A DNA stretch of 31,620 nucleotides from Clostridia bacterium (GCA_017475185.1 JAFVGB010000013.1:1-31620), one strand, 5' to 3'. Shown: positions 24,161 through 31,531, counted from the stretch's first letter. Program-made: numbers and translations. The notes: generated from the sequence alone by a model not told the origin.

Positions 24161-24381
24161 CTAACTATCCTTTTTATATCACACCAAATATAATAAAATA
24201 ACCAATAAAAATCATCTAATGTAGTATCATAATCTGTATAATCCCATACTTTTTTATTTTGCCAATCTTTACGAAAATATCCATAAATATGTTTATCAAC
24301 ACACTTATAATAATGTCTTTTATCAATATAATCCATTATTAATGCAATAATAATAACAGAAAATAAATTTATACTTAACAT
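24157..24381 (-). CDS. Small membrane protein, 74 aa
   Basis: N-terminal hydrophobic helix (1-17) followed by a Trp/Tyr/Asp-rich soluble part (KDWQNKKVWDYTDYDTTLDD). RBS GGGGTAAAAAATG inside the upstream gene; overlaps the polymerase by ATGA. Unknown. Confidence 0.66.
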   Translation of the reverse strand: MLSINLFSVIIIALIMDYIDKRHYYKCVDKHIYGYFRKDWQNKKVWDYTDYDTTLDDFYWLFYYIWCDIKRIVR

Positions 24382-24572
24382 TTTTTACCCCAATCTTCTA
24401 TTACACCAACTACTTTTACTTTTTCTATTTCATAAAAACTTTTTCTTACTAACATATTTTTGTATAAAATTATTACACAATTATTAATGTAGTCTATCCC
24501 CTCTACATTATACCAATGATTAATATTTCTTACTTTAACAATATATGTATGAAAATATTTACTGATACACAT
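24375..24572 (-). CDS. Hypothetical protein, 65 aa
   Basis: Beta-rich small protein (HTYIVKVRNI, NCVIILYKNMLV, EIEKVKVVGVI), possibly an SH3-like barrel by length. RBS TAGGAAAA. Overlaps both neighbours by a few bases. Not recognised. Confidence 0.64.
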   Translation of the reverse strand: MCISKYFHTYIVKVRNINHWYNVEGIDYINNCVIILYKNMLVRKSFYEIEKVKVVGVIEDWGKKC

Positions 24573-24841
24573 TAAATTTTTCCTAATTCATAATAATCTT
24601 TTAAAAATGTTTTTAATAATTTGTACATTTTACTGTCTTGAACTTCATTACTTTCTATCCCTTTTGTCTGTTCATTATATTCCATAAAATATAACATTTT
24701 ATCTTTGTGTTTTATCTCTACTCTTATTCTTCCCATATCCATATAAACATCATATTCTGTATATCCTGTATCATTTAATACAGAAAACTTTTTTAAAAAA
24801 TTATTTAATACAATCTCTTTTTTAACAATTTTTCTAACCAT
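24572..24841 (-). CDS. Hypothetical protein, 89 aa
   Basis: Basic N-terminus (MVRKIVKKEI) followed by beta strands and a C-terminal helix. Strong RBS AAAGGAGAATAAAAATG. Belongs to the replication block; no motif. The 78 bp before it (24842-24919) hold only a 21-codon frame that overlaps the previous stop and is not called. Confidence 0.68.
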   Translation of the reverse strand: MVRKIVKKEIVLNNFLKKFSVLNDTGYTEYDVYMDMGRIRVEIKHKDKMLYFMEYNEQTKGIESNEVQDSKMYKLLKTFLKDYYELGKI

Positions 24842-24919
24842 TTTTATTCTCCTTTTTTTAAAATGTTAATTTGTAACATAATATCTTCAATTTTTTCAAT
24901 ACAAAAAATATTAGTAATG

Positions 24920-25087
24920 TCATTTTTTATTAGAAATAATACTATTAACTTTAGGATGAGATATTTTATCTTTATTCTCAAAAATAATAGTATTTTCTGT
25001 TATAGGTATTATCATCTTTTTAAAATCTTCTACATTTAATGGTATAAAACTACCTGTAAAACCCTGTACAATTATAAATTGTGTCAT
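24920..25087 (-). CDS. Small hypothetical protein, 55 aa
   Basis: ATG at 25087 overlaps the upstream stop (ATGA) and has TGGAGGCAGAA, one of the best RBS sequences in the block; TGA at 24922-24920. The product starts MTQFIIVQGFTGSF and is beta-strand rich with a Pro-containing middle. Unknown function; same composition as its neighbours. Confidence 0.66.
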   Translation of the reverse strand: MTQFIIVQGFTGSFIPLNVEDFKKMIIPITENTIIFENKDKISHPKVNSIISNKK

Positions 25088-25278
25088 TTCTGCCTCCAAA
25101 AATAATCATAATATATATCTTCTACTATTATATAAATTGAACAGCATATTAATAAAATTAAAGTTATAAAAGGTATTAATAATATCAATTGTTGTCTAAA
25201 AGTAAAACTAGTTGTCTTTATTATTGAAATTGTTAATATATAATTAAAAATTAATAATAATATAAATATTAATATCAT
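25084..25278 (-). CDS. Two-span membrane protein, 64 aa
   Basis: Two hydrophobic helices (about 1-19 and 30-52) joined by TTSFTFRQQ, then an acidic/aromatic tail (EDIYYDYFWRQK). RBS AGAGAGGTAAA. A hairpin membrane protein of this kind might be a holin or a membrane anchor for replication; no family recognised. Confidence 0.68.
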   Translation of the reverse strand: MILIFILLLIFNYILTISIIKTTSFTFRQQLILLIPFITLILLICCSIYIIVEDIYYDYFWRQK

Positions 25279-25844
25279 TTTACCTCTCTTGTTAAAACTC
25301 TAAATTCTTCTAAAGTCATATAAACATACTTTTGCGTTTTATCCATTAATTTTACAGTTTTCTTATCTCTACAATATCCTATTAAATAAAAAATACTACC
25401 ATTAGATATAAAATCTTTATCATTAATAACATAATCACATATAAATCTTATTTCTAATAATTTATCAGCACCTTTATGAATTATAACATTTTTATAATCA
25501 TTAAGTATTTTTTCATTTTTTACACCATTATCACGTAATATTTCTGCAATAGTTTTTGTTTCTAATAAATCTTTATAATAAAATTTTAATCTTCTTAAAA
25601 TTTCTTCATTTAAAGTACTACAAACACTATTATGAGTTATATCTGTACTACATAATTCTTCTCCATTATCATCAAATTCAGTATACCAATAACAATCATT
25701 TATTCTCTGTATTTGAAAATTAAGTTTACGCTGTTTATCGTGAAATATTAATAATCTATAATAATCTAATATTATTTCTATGAAATCTAAATTTAAAATT
25801 TTTTCTATATCTTTATTCTGTTTTAAAATTTCTAATATATTCAT
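25275..25844 (-). CDS. Hypothetical protein, 189 aa
   Basis: Soluble mixed alpha/beta protein. N-terminal helix pair, a Trp/Tyr/Cys-containing middle (NDCYWYTEFDDNGEELC, 51-67) and a beta-rich C-terminal third. Overlaps neighbours by one and four bases; RBS AAGAGGAAATA is the end of the 635-aa gene. Directly downstream of the terminal-protein candidate. Not recognised. Confidence 0.7.
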   Translation of the reverse strand: MNILEILKQNKDIEKILNLDFIEIILDYYRLLIFHDKQRKLNFQIQRINDCYWYTEFDDNGEELCSTDITHNSVCSTLNEEILRRLKFYYKDLLETKTIAEILRDNGVKNEKILNDYKNVIIHKGADKLLEIRFICDYVINDKDFISNGSIFYLIGYCRDKKTVKLMDKTQKYVYMTLEEFRVLTREVK

Positions 25845-27751
25845 TATTTCCTCTTAAAAGATATTAAATTGTTATTGCTGTTTATTTCATTAACAATTTT
25901 ATTATAATATCTTCTTAATAAATTTACTTTATGAACTCTTACTAATTCTCCATCTCCAATCATATCTGTGTCTACTGTTTCATCAATAGGTCTTAATGTC
26001 TGTTGCTGTTTATCTAATTGCTTTTTTATAGCTTTCTGTTTATCTTGTAATTTTTTTATATTATTTCTTAAAGTGTCCTCTAATGTTAATCTGTCATTGT
26101 TAAATTCTTTTATAGCATTATCATATAATTTTTTATCATAATAACCCTCAATAGTCTCTAAATCATCTCTGTAATTTATAAATGTCTCTAATCTTAATAA
26201 TAAATTCTCTTTTATCTCGTTATCTGTAATAAATCGTTTCTGTTTATTTAATTTGTTAATACTATCATTTAATTCTGTTATGATTTTATCAATGTTTCTG
26301 TCAGTAACCTTTTTAATTTTTCTCTCTGCAAAATAATTTTTTATTATCTGCTCTTTTTTTATCTGTTTTTCTAATCTCTCTATCTGCCTTTGAATAGTAT
26401 TATATTCTATCTCTATTTTGTTTATCTCATCTTGCTCTTTACTACTCTTTTTTAGCTCTACATCTTTTATATCTACTAAATAATCAGCATTTCTATTAAT
26501 ATTCAATGAGCTACTATCTCTCATTTTTCCGGTATCAGCCTCACTATAAACATCTATTACATCTACATCATCTCTTATTGTTCTTCTATATCTCTTTTTT
26601 GCTGATAAATTTTTCTGCCCTACATAAAACAACATCAATACCGGCGTATCAAAAAATCCTGTGTCTGTATTTGGCTTTTCTCTTAATCTTCCGTCTGCTC
26701 TTATTAAATCAGTCATACTCTTACTCTCTAATATCTGTGGCATTACTACATTACCAATCATATCACTATTAGCTATAATATCGTGTCCGTTTTTTATCGT
26801 TGACGGAATATATTTTATATTACCCTCTTTGCTTACATAAGTAGATATATAAAATTTTATCTTATCAACAATTTTTCCGGTATCTTTATCTTCTTGCTTA
26901 GCTAATCTTAAAAATAAATAGTATGGTAAATAATTTCTGTATGTCTGTGCAAAATAATTAACTTTAACATATTCAATTTTATCTATCGTTGTTGTTTTCG
27001 TTTTAATATATGTTACTTCTTTTTTACTTAAATAAGCACCTCTAATCTTTTTTACACCTTTTTTAAGTTTTAAAGCTACTTTAAAAGCATTTTTCTTATA
27101 TACCCTCTCATCTGTCTTAACATTAACATATATTGTTCTGTATGTTCTACCAACCTTATATACTATCTCTTCAATATTCTTCTTTAATACCAACACTCTC
27201 TCAAAAGCATTTTCCTTTTTTATCTGCTTACCTTTGTAATAATATCTGTCTATATAAACTTTAGGTCTTACCTTTTCTTCTCTTACACTAGTTTTTGTTT
27301 TTGTCTCTCTTATTTCAACCGGTCTGCCATAACTGTTATTTTCTATATCCTTTTTTGAATTTATCCCATAAGTCTTTAATAATAAGTATTTACTAGATAA
27401 ATTGCTTTTCCAATTATAATTAAAAGCAAATTTTGAAGATGTGTCTATTACCGTGTCCGGTGGTAATAAAGCAAGTCCTGTATTTGTCTCCCATAAAATG
27501 TTCATCTCCCTTTCTTCCTGCTCTTGTGGATTTTTTGCTTTAAATATAAAATCAGTAATAGTATCTACACTCTTTTTGTCTATCTTATATCCCTTATTCT
27601 TGAAAAAAGCTACATAACTTTTTAAAGTATTTGCTATATAATCTCTTAATAACATCAAATTTTTATGAACATAAGCTCTGTTTTTGTATCTAATAAATCC
27701 TATATTATTGTACTCTTCTAATATTTGTCTCTTTTGGTCTAAATTACTCAT
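25844..27751 (-). CDS. Large basic coiled-coil protein, terminal-protein candidate
   Basis: 635 residues, very Lys/Arg/Tyr-rich. Two copies of a short unit occur at about 174-196 and 213-236 (pattern KK-x-NAF-[EK]-x-[VA]-L-x-LKK-x3-[EK]-I). The region 285-430 has mixed strands (YLPYYLFLRLAKQ, VLMLFYVGQKNLS). The long C-terminal stretch (about 440-605) is coiled coil (IEYNTIQRQIERLEKQIKKE). In protein-primed viruses the terminal protein is usually encoded upstream of the polymerase, as this gene is, and its size and charge resemble adenovirus pTP; no sequence match can be shown. Begins a transcription unit after a terminator. RBS AGAGGTAGC. Confidence 0.75.
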   Translation of the reverse strand: MSNLDQKRQILEEYNNIGFIRYKNRAYVHKNLMLLRDYIANTLKSYVAFFKNKGYKIDKKSVDTITDFIFKAKNPQEQEEREMNILWETNTGLALLPPDTVIDTSSKFAFNYNWKSNLSSKYLLLKTYGINSKKDIENNSYGRPVEIRETKTKTSVREEKVRPKVYIDRYYYKGKQIKKENAFERVLVLKKNIEEIVYKVGRTYRTIYVNVKTDERVYKKNAFKVALKLKKGVKKIRGAYLSKKEVTYIKTKTTTIDKIEYVKVNYFAQTYRNYLPYYLFLRLAKQEDKDTGKIVDKIKFYISTYVSKEGNIKYIPSTIKNGHDIIANSDMIGNVVMPQILESKSMTDLIRADGRLREKPNTDTGFFDTPVLMLFYVGQKNLSAKKRYRRTIRDDVDVIDVYSEADTGKMRDSSSLNINRNADYLVDIKDVELKKSSKEQDEINKIEIEYNTIQRQIERLEKQIKKEQIIKNYFAERKIKKVTDRNIDKIITELNDSINKLNKQKRFITDNEIKENLLLRLETFINYRDDLETIEGYYDKKLYDNAIKEFNNDRLTLEDTLRNNIKKLQDKQKAIKKQLDKQQQTLRPIDETVDTDMIGDGELVRVHKVNLLRRYYNKIVNEINSNNNLISFKRK

Positions 27752-27769
27752 TAAGCTACCTCTTTAGAA

Positions 27770-27808
27770 AAAGGTAGATATTTGTTGTGTATATAAATAT
27801 CTACCTTT
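27770..27808 (-). terminator. Intrinsic terminator between two replication units
   Basis: Perfect 14-bp inverted repeat AAAGGTAGATATTT (27770-27783) and AAATATCTACCTTT (27795-27808), 11-nt loop. On the minus strand it runs CCTTTTTCT at the 3' side. It follows the SSB-like gene and precedes the 635-aa gene. Confidence 0.9.
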
Positions 27809-27833
27809 CCTGTGTTGATTTTACTTAATTATA

Positions 27834-28196
27834 CTACTTTTTAATAAAGAGGTCAAAATTGTGATATTTCTTTTTATCTCCACCGTCTTTCTTACCGTTA
27901 TAAACTATCAATACTTCTTTACCCTCTGTTAAATTAGCTTGGTCAATTAAATAACCTAAATTTCCCATATTGTCTATCTGCCATTTCTTTCCGTCACTCT
28001 CAAAAAAGTATCTGTTTACTTCTACCGGTTTTTTAGAAAATTTTGATTTTTTCTTTGCTACTTCCATTTTCAAATATTTTCCTGTAAATTCATCCCCTGC
28101 TTTTTTAAAACTAAAAAATTCTGCCTCAAATCCACCTACTTTTTCATAACCTTTTCTTTCTACTACTTTTGCTGTTTTTGTTTCTTGTTTAGCCAT
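27834..28196 (-). CDS. SSB-like OB-fold protein
   Basis: 120 residues. The order VGGFEAEFFSFKKAGDEFTG - KYLKMEVAKKK - VNRYFFESDGKKWQIDNMG - L-x2-LIDQAN - EGKEVLIVYNGKK - YHNFDLFI follows the OB-fold single-strand-binding proteins of many phages (compare GDxxxGxYxG and the closing GKxxxIxYxGK...H-x-F). It would cover displaced single strands during strand-displacement synthesis by the polymerase. AAAAGGGGGATTT is a strong RBS and the gene is followed by its own terminator, which suggests high expression. Confidence 0.75.
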   Translation of the reverse strand: MAKQETKTAKVVERKGYEKVGGFEAEFFSFKKAGDEFTGKYLKMEVAKKKSKFSKKPVEVNRYFFESDGKKWQIDNMGNLGYLIDQANLTEGKEVLIVYNGKKDGGDKKKYHNFDLFIKK

Positions 28197-28239
28197 TTTG
28201 CTAAATCCCCCTTTTTAAATTTAGGCTCTTAACCTATTG

Positions 28240-28458
28240 TTATAAACTCTCTATTGCACTTCTTATACTACTACTCTCTACAAATGCTCTTACTTTTTTA
28301 TCTCTTATAAAGATTTCTTCAATTGCTCCCCCCTTTACTAACATTATTTGCCCACTCTCTAATTTGTTTACAAAAGCTACTAAATCTTTTTGCTCTATTT
28401 TTGCCTTTTTTACACTTAAATTTATTGTATCAAATACTATAATTGTTATACTTTTCAT
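28240..28458 (-). CDS. Hypothetical small protein, 72 aa
   Basis: The first in-frame start at 28473 is TTG, inside the repeat region; the ATG at 28458 is preferred, giving 72 residues. The pattern of beta strands with MLVKGGAIEEIFIRDKKVRA fits a small beta/alpha fold. It directly follows the tandem repeat, which would be its 5' regulatory region. Unknown. Confidence 0.62.
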   Translation of the reverse strand: MKSITIIVFDTINLSVKKAKIEQKDLVAFVNKLESGQIMLVKGGAIEEIFIRDKKVRAFVESSSIRSAIESL

Positions 28459-28460
28459 AA

Positions 28461-28538
28461 TTATTTGTTCCAATTTTGTTCAATTTTGTTCAATTTTGTT
28501 GTAATTTTGTTCAAATTTTGTTCAATTATTTGTTCAAT
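28461..28538. repeat. Tandem 10-12-bp repeats, consensus CAATTTTGTT
   Basis: Six consecutive units of CAATTTTGTT with 10, 10, 10, 11, 11 and 12-bp steps (sequence TGTTCAATTTTGTTCAATTT and onward). Spacing near one DNA helical turn puts equivalent bases on one face, which suits a protein-binding array. It fills the gap between the genes ending at 28534 and starting at 28458. Confidence 0.88.
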
Positions 28539-28845
28539 ACATAACTGTATTGTGATTTTCTTTTGCTTTTCCCTCTTTGTCAAACCTTATAGTTTCTCCT
28601 AATAAATCATCTATAAAAAATCTCTGCCCTACTGATAAACTTTTACTGTAATCTGCATTTATAACTTCTAATAAATTTCCACTAATAGTCAATTCTGTAT
28701 CACATTTTTTTCTGTCTGCATAAAGTAAAGTAAATAAAAAATTTTCAAACCTAGTTAAATACCTCTTTCTTGATACAAATAACAAGTCTAAAAAAATTCT
28801 ATGTTTATCCGATTTACTTAGTCCGGATATTTCTATCTTTGCCAC
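28534..28845 (-). CDS. Hypothetical protein, 103 aa
   Basis: Basic helical N-terminus (KSDKHRIFLDLLFVSRKRYL) followed by shorter beta segments. Starts 32 bp inside the upstream gene behind GGGGGATAAAGGTGG. Not recognised; part of the rightmost operon. Confidence 0.66.
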   Translation of the reverse strand: MAKIEISGLSKSDKHRIFLDLLFVSRKRYLTRFENFLFTLLYADRKKCDTELTISGNLLEVINADYSKSLSVGQRFFIDDLLGETIRFDKEGKAKENHNTVMY

Positions 28846-29017
28846 CTTTATCCCCCTTTTCTTCTATATTTATTACTCTTCTATTTTTCAAACCTAATAC
28901 TAACTGCTCTTTATAAAACCATACTCTATCTACATCATACTCTATATATCCGGTAACACAACTAATTGTTACCCTTTTCATTAAATATCTAAAAAACCAT
29001 AATATTATTCTCTTCAT
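28814..29017 (-). CDS. Hypothetical protein, 67 aa
   Basis: Hydrophobic basic start (MKRIILWFFRYLMKR) then beta strands (VTISCVTGYIEYDV, QLVLGLKNRRVINI), ending in a Lys/Asp-rich tail. RBS TGAGGTTAAA; ATGA overlap with the upstream gene. Unknown. Confidence 0.64.
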   Translation of the reverse strand: MKRIILWFFRYLMKRVTISCVTGYIEYDVDRVWFYKEQLVLGLKNRRVINIEEKGDKGGKDRNIRTK

Positions 29018-29244
29018 TTTAACCTCAATAATTTTACTAATCCGTCTATAAAATATTTAGCCAATTCTATATTTCCATACATTATAACCGTTTTTAAATC
29101 TTCATCATAATAACAACCTACTCTCTGCTCATTAATATAAGTGTAAAAACTTTTGCTCTTTAAATCTACTATTATATCTTTTGCACTTATATCATAACCT
29201 AATTTATTAAGTATCTTTGCTATCTTTATCTTCTCTTCGTTCAT
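29014..29244 (-). CDS. Hypothetical protein, 76 aa
   Basis: Small alpha/beta protein, starts MNEEKIKIAKILNKLGYDI. RBS CGGAGAG lies inside the upstream gene, which it overlaps by 38 bp. Unknown function. Confidence 0.65.
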   Translation of the reverse strand: MNEEKIKIAKILNKLGYDISAKDIIVDLKSKSFYTYINEQRVGCYYDEDLKTVIMYGNIELAKYFIDGLVKLLRLK

Positions 29245-29794
29245 TTATAAACTCTCCGTTATATATCTTTTCTATCTGCTCTATCGTTTCAATTACTCTT
29301 ATACCTCTACCGGATTTTAATACTATATCCCAACCACCACCAAAAATACTTTGTTCTATATAATCTATACTAGCTTTCGGTATCTTTACTTCCAATTTTT
29401 TATTCCTATGTATATCTACATAATGAAATGTTAATAATTCAAATAATTCATTTTTCTGTTTTTTAGTTTCATTTATTAATCGCTGTGTTAATACATCAGT
29501 AATATAATACTTAAAACTATCTTCATTTAAATTTGACATCCCTATACAACCATTTTCAATTTCTCCTATAACATGGTCTACATTAACATAATTACCGTCA
29601 AATTTTTTAATTCTATAAACAAGTATATTAATACCTTTTTGATACATAGACCTATAAGTAAAAATAAATTCAACACCTACACTATTTCTATAAATAAATT
29701 CTGTTTCTGTATCTTTATATAAACTATATCCTAATTCTTCTAATACTCGTAAATATTTTTCTATAAGATAATAAAATTTAAAATATATCTTCAT
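29207..29794 (-). CDS. Hypothetical protein, 195 aa
   Basis: Mixed alpha/beta protein. The C-terminal part, SIDYIEQSIFGGGWDIVLKS then GRGIRVIETIEQIEKI (about 144-180), resembles the short beta sheet plus helix of small FlbD-type or regulatory domains (I-x2-IE...I-x-L-x-SG-x-x-I-x-V-x-E-x2-E-x-I). The N-terminal part is unrecognised. RBS AGAGGTAAAG. Confidence 0.66.
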   Translation of the reverse strand: MKIYFKFYYLIEKYLRVLEELGYSLYKDTETEFIYRNSVGVEFIFTYRSMYQKGINILVYRIKKFDGNYVNVDHVIGEIENGCIGMSNLNEDSFKYYITDVLTQRLINETKKQKNELFELLTFHYVDIHRNKKLEVKIPKASIDYIEQSIFGGGWDIVLKSGRGIRVIETIEQIEKIYNGEFINERREDKDSKDT

Positions 29795-29806
29795 AACTTT
29801 ACCTCT

Positions 29807-30127
29807 TTATAAATTCTTTCTAAATTCATAATACTCTAATTCCATTACCCTTTTTACTATTCTATCAGCAAGTATCATACCTATATCACTTATATACATC
29901 TTATAAAATATGTTTATCGCTGTGTCTATCTCTCTACCTATATTTTTTACTACCATTTCTACCGGTAAATTAAGTAAAACTTGTAATCTTACTATAATAT
30001 TAGCTATTACACTCTCCTCATCTATCTCTATGTCCGGATAATAATCTTTTAACCCTAATTTTAATTCAGTCTTTACTAAATTCTTCTCAAAATCCTTTTT
30101 AAATCCTTTTACTATAGTCATACCCAT
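29807..30127 (-). CDS. Hypothetical protein, 106 aa
   Basis: Mostly helical, with KGFKKDFEKNLVKTELKLGL at 8-27. Starts MGM; either Met could be used, RBS CGGGGTAATAAT favours the first. Lies four bases after the upstream gene. Unknown. Confidence 0.67.
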   Translation of the reverse strand: MGMTIVKGFKKDFEKNLVKTELKLGLKDYYPDIEIDEESVIANIIVRLQVLLNLPVEMVVKNIGREIDTAINIFYKMYISDIGMILADRIVKRVMELEYYEFRKNL

Positions 30128-30131
30128 ATTA

Positions 30132-30332
30132 TTACCCCGTTATTTTTAAATTGTGTGCTACTAAATCTACAGCCTCTTCTTTTAAATTTATTAAATCTAT
30201 TAAATCAAAACTTCCTAATTTCATAAACCTAATAGTTAATTCACTTAACTCTTCTATATCAACATAAATATTGTATTTATCTAAAATCTTATTCTGTAAA
30301 TCTACTAGTATTCTTCCATTATAATATGCCAT
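30132..30332 (-). CDS. Hypothetical protein, 66 aa
   Basis: Small helical, Leu/Ile/Asp-rich protein (LSELTIRFMKLGSFDLIDLI). RBS GAGAGTAAATAG lies at the end of the preceding small gene. Unknown. Confidence 0.64.
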   Translation of the reverse strand: MAYYNGRILVDLQNKILDKYNIYVDIEELSELTIRFMKLGSFDLIDLINLKEEAVDLVAHNLKITG

Positions 30333-30333
30333 A

Positions 30334-30495
30334 CTATTTACTCTCTAATTCTTGTAACTTTTCTCTTAACTTTTTATATTCTTTTCTAAAATAAATTACT
30401 GATATTGTATGTTTGTTTCTCTTCATCCACATTTTTCTAATATTCATATCTTTTCTATATATTCTAATTAACTCTTCTTTTGTTCTATCTTTCAT
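30334..30495 (-). CDS. Small basic helical protein, 53 aa
   Basis: ATG at 30495 overlaps the upstream stop (TAATG), TAG at 30336-30334. The product (MKDRTKEELIRIYRKDMNIR and onward to LREKLQELESK) is an almost uninterrupted charged helix, likely a coiled coil, with many Lys and Arg. It fits exactly between its neighbours. Could be a DNA-binding accessory protein; not recognised. Confidence 0.68.
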   Translation of the reverse strand: MKDRTKEELIRIYRKDMNIRKMWMKRNKHTISVIYFRKEYKKLREKLQELESK

Positions 30496-30671
30496 TATTC
30501 TACCATTATAAATTTTTCTGCAAATAATTGCTCTACTACCCCTACTATTTCATCATATAATCCTGTTCCTACTATTATCTCATCACAATAATTGCAAATA
30601 TCTAAAAAGTCTTTCTCCGTAAAATTAAATTTTCTTACTACTTGATACAATAAATCTAAATTAATACCCAT
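30495..30671 (-). CDS. Small acidic protein, 58 aa
   Basis: ATG at 30671 with an AAGAGAGGTAGAAAA RBS, TAA at 30497-30495. Helical acidic protein with two nearby cysteines (DICNYCDE) and a Gly/Val-rich middle. Followed directly by the basic helical protein, which may be its partner by charge (inference). Confidence 0.68.
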   Translation of the reverse strand: MGINLDLLYQVVRKFNFTEKDFLDICNYCDEIIVGTGLYDEIVGVVEQLFAEKFIMVE

Positions 30672-30689
30672 TTTTTCTACCTCTCTTTT

Positions 30690-30887
30690 TTATTTTTTAT
30701 CATTATCTAATTTAGATAAATTAGATATTATCTCTCTTGATTTTTTAATTATATATTCTATATCCTCAAAACTTTTTCCTAATTCTGTTCCGATAAATAA
30801 TTCGTTAGATAATTGTTGCACTCTTCTTATTGCTAATAATTTTATCCAAGTTTGTGTTTCAAAAATAATATCTGCTTTTTCACACAT
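30690..30887 (-). CDS. Hypothetical helical protein, 65 aa
   Basis: Helical protein (AIRRVQQLSNELFIGTELGK). RBS AAAGGAGCAATAAA. First or second gene of the rightmost operon. Unknown. Confidence 0.66.
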   Translation of the reverse strand: MCEKADIIFETQTWIKLLAIRRVQQLSNELFIGTELGKSFEDIEYIIKKSREIISNLSKLDNDKK

Positions 30888-30905
30888 TTTATTGCTCCTT
30901 TTGTT

Positions 30906-31127
30906 CTACTCGTTATTTTTTAATAATCTCCAACTTTCATTTTTAGGTAAATATCTTATTCTTCTTTTATTTTCAAACCCTTTCCAATATCTCTCACCGA
31001 TAATTTCAAGTTTTATAGATTTTTCAGTTTCACTAATAACATTACATCTCATATAATATGTTCTACAATGCCCTGCACTTACACAATGTCTACACTCTAA
31101 TAAGTGAGTATATTTAATTTCTTCCAT
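30906..31127 (-). CDS. Cys/His small protein, 73 aa, possible zinc binder
   Basis: Residues 12-28 contain CRHCVSAGHCRTYYMRC (C-x2-C-x5-C-x6-C with a His), suggesting a metal site, followed by a beta/basic part (KSIKLEIIGERYWKG). First gene after the RNA region; RBS AGGATAAAAA. Function not recognised. Confidence 0.68.
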   Translation of the reverse strand: MEEIKYTHLLECRHCVSAGHCRTYYMRCNVISETEKSIKLEIIGERYWKGFENKRRIRYLPKNESWRLLKNNE

Positions 31128-31157
31128 TTTTTATCCTATTTTACTTTTTTTCTTTTA

Positions 31158-31200
31158 TAGAATAGCCAAAATTTAAGTTAGCAAACAAAAGGCTATTCTA
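31158..31200. terminator. Long-loop hairpin upstream of the rightmost operon
   Basis: Perfect 10-bp stem TAGAATAGCC (31158-31167) and GGCTATTCTA (31191-31200) with a 23-nt loop. On the plus strand it is followed by TTTT; on the minus strand by an A-rich stretch, so it ends plus-strand transcripts or acts as an mRNA leader structure of the minus operon. Confidence 0.6.
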
Positions 31201-31249
31201 TTTTAATCAAGTATTTATATTTTGTTTTTTAGTATAATTTTTGAAATCT

Positions 31250-31306
31250 GCTCGTTAAGTGTTCAATTCTTACCGAGCTACCACTTTTATCCTAACAAAT
31301 AAAAGT
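31250..31306 (-). promoter_or_regulatory. Pair of stem-loops downstream of the tRNA-like RNA
   Basis: Stem GCTCGTTAAG (31250-31259) with CTTACCGAGC (31269-31278), one mismatch, 9-nt loop. Then ACTTTTAT (31283-31290) with ATAAAAGT (31299-31306), perfect, 8-nt loop. Together they fill most of the space between the RNA's end and the first coding operon and may be processing or control structures. Confidence 0.6.
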
Positions 31307-31316
31307 TAAAATTTTA

Positions 31317-31488
31317 TCCCCCAACAAGACTTGAACTTGTATCTCACAATATTCTTATTAGATATTGCTATGGTTATAAAAGAATTTAATAAGATAAAAT
31401 CCCTTTGTCATCCACCTTTGGCATTTATGCTCCGGATGAATAAACATAAATGTTATTCCAAGTGCATTACCTCTTATGCTATAGGGGA
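31317..31488 (-). ncRNA. tRNA-like structured RNA with expanded anticodon/variable region
   Basis: Minus-strand ends form a full tRNA frame: acceptor TCCCCTA (31488-31482) with TGGGGGA (31323-31317), 7 bp with one G-U; D-arm GCAT-AAGAGGTA-ATGC with the conserved GG; T-arm ACAAG-TTCAAGT-CTTGT with a canonical T-loop. Instead of about 22 nt between the D and T arms there are 122 nt (31462-31341). These hold CTTGG facing CCAAAG, a perfect 8-bp stem CATTTATG/CATAAATG whose loop (TCATCC) pairs with GGATGA downstream as a pseudoknot, and a hairpin at 31347-31367. No CCA is encoded and no anticodon can be placed. A promoter sits 44 nt upstream. Could be a tRNA with an insertion or intron, or a new RNA class. 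Confidence 0.65.
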
Positions 31489-31531
31489 ATATTTTTTAAT
31501 TCAAAAGAACTTAATTTATTATTGTGATAGT

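Noticed and set aside
28461..28538. CRISPR array
   Set aside because: Units are 10-12 bp and directly adjacent without spacers.
31250..31281. tRNA 3' end with GTTCAATTC and ACCA on the plus strand
   Set aside because: The T-stem would have mismatches and no matching 5' acceptor or D-arm lies upstream; a simple hairpin explains it better.
31317..31488. tmRNA
   Set aside because: The RNA is half the usual length, has a normal D-arm, no alanine-type acceptor end, no resume codon and tag frame, and no long P2 helix next to the T-arm.
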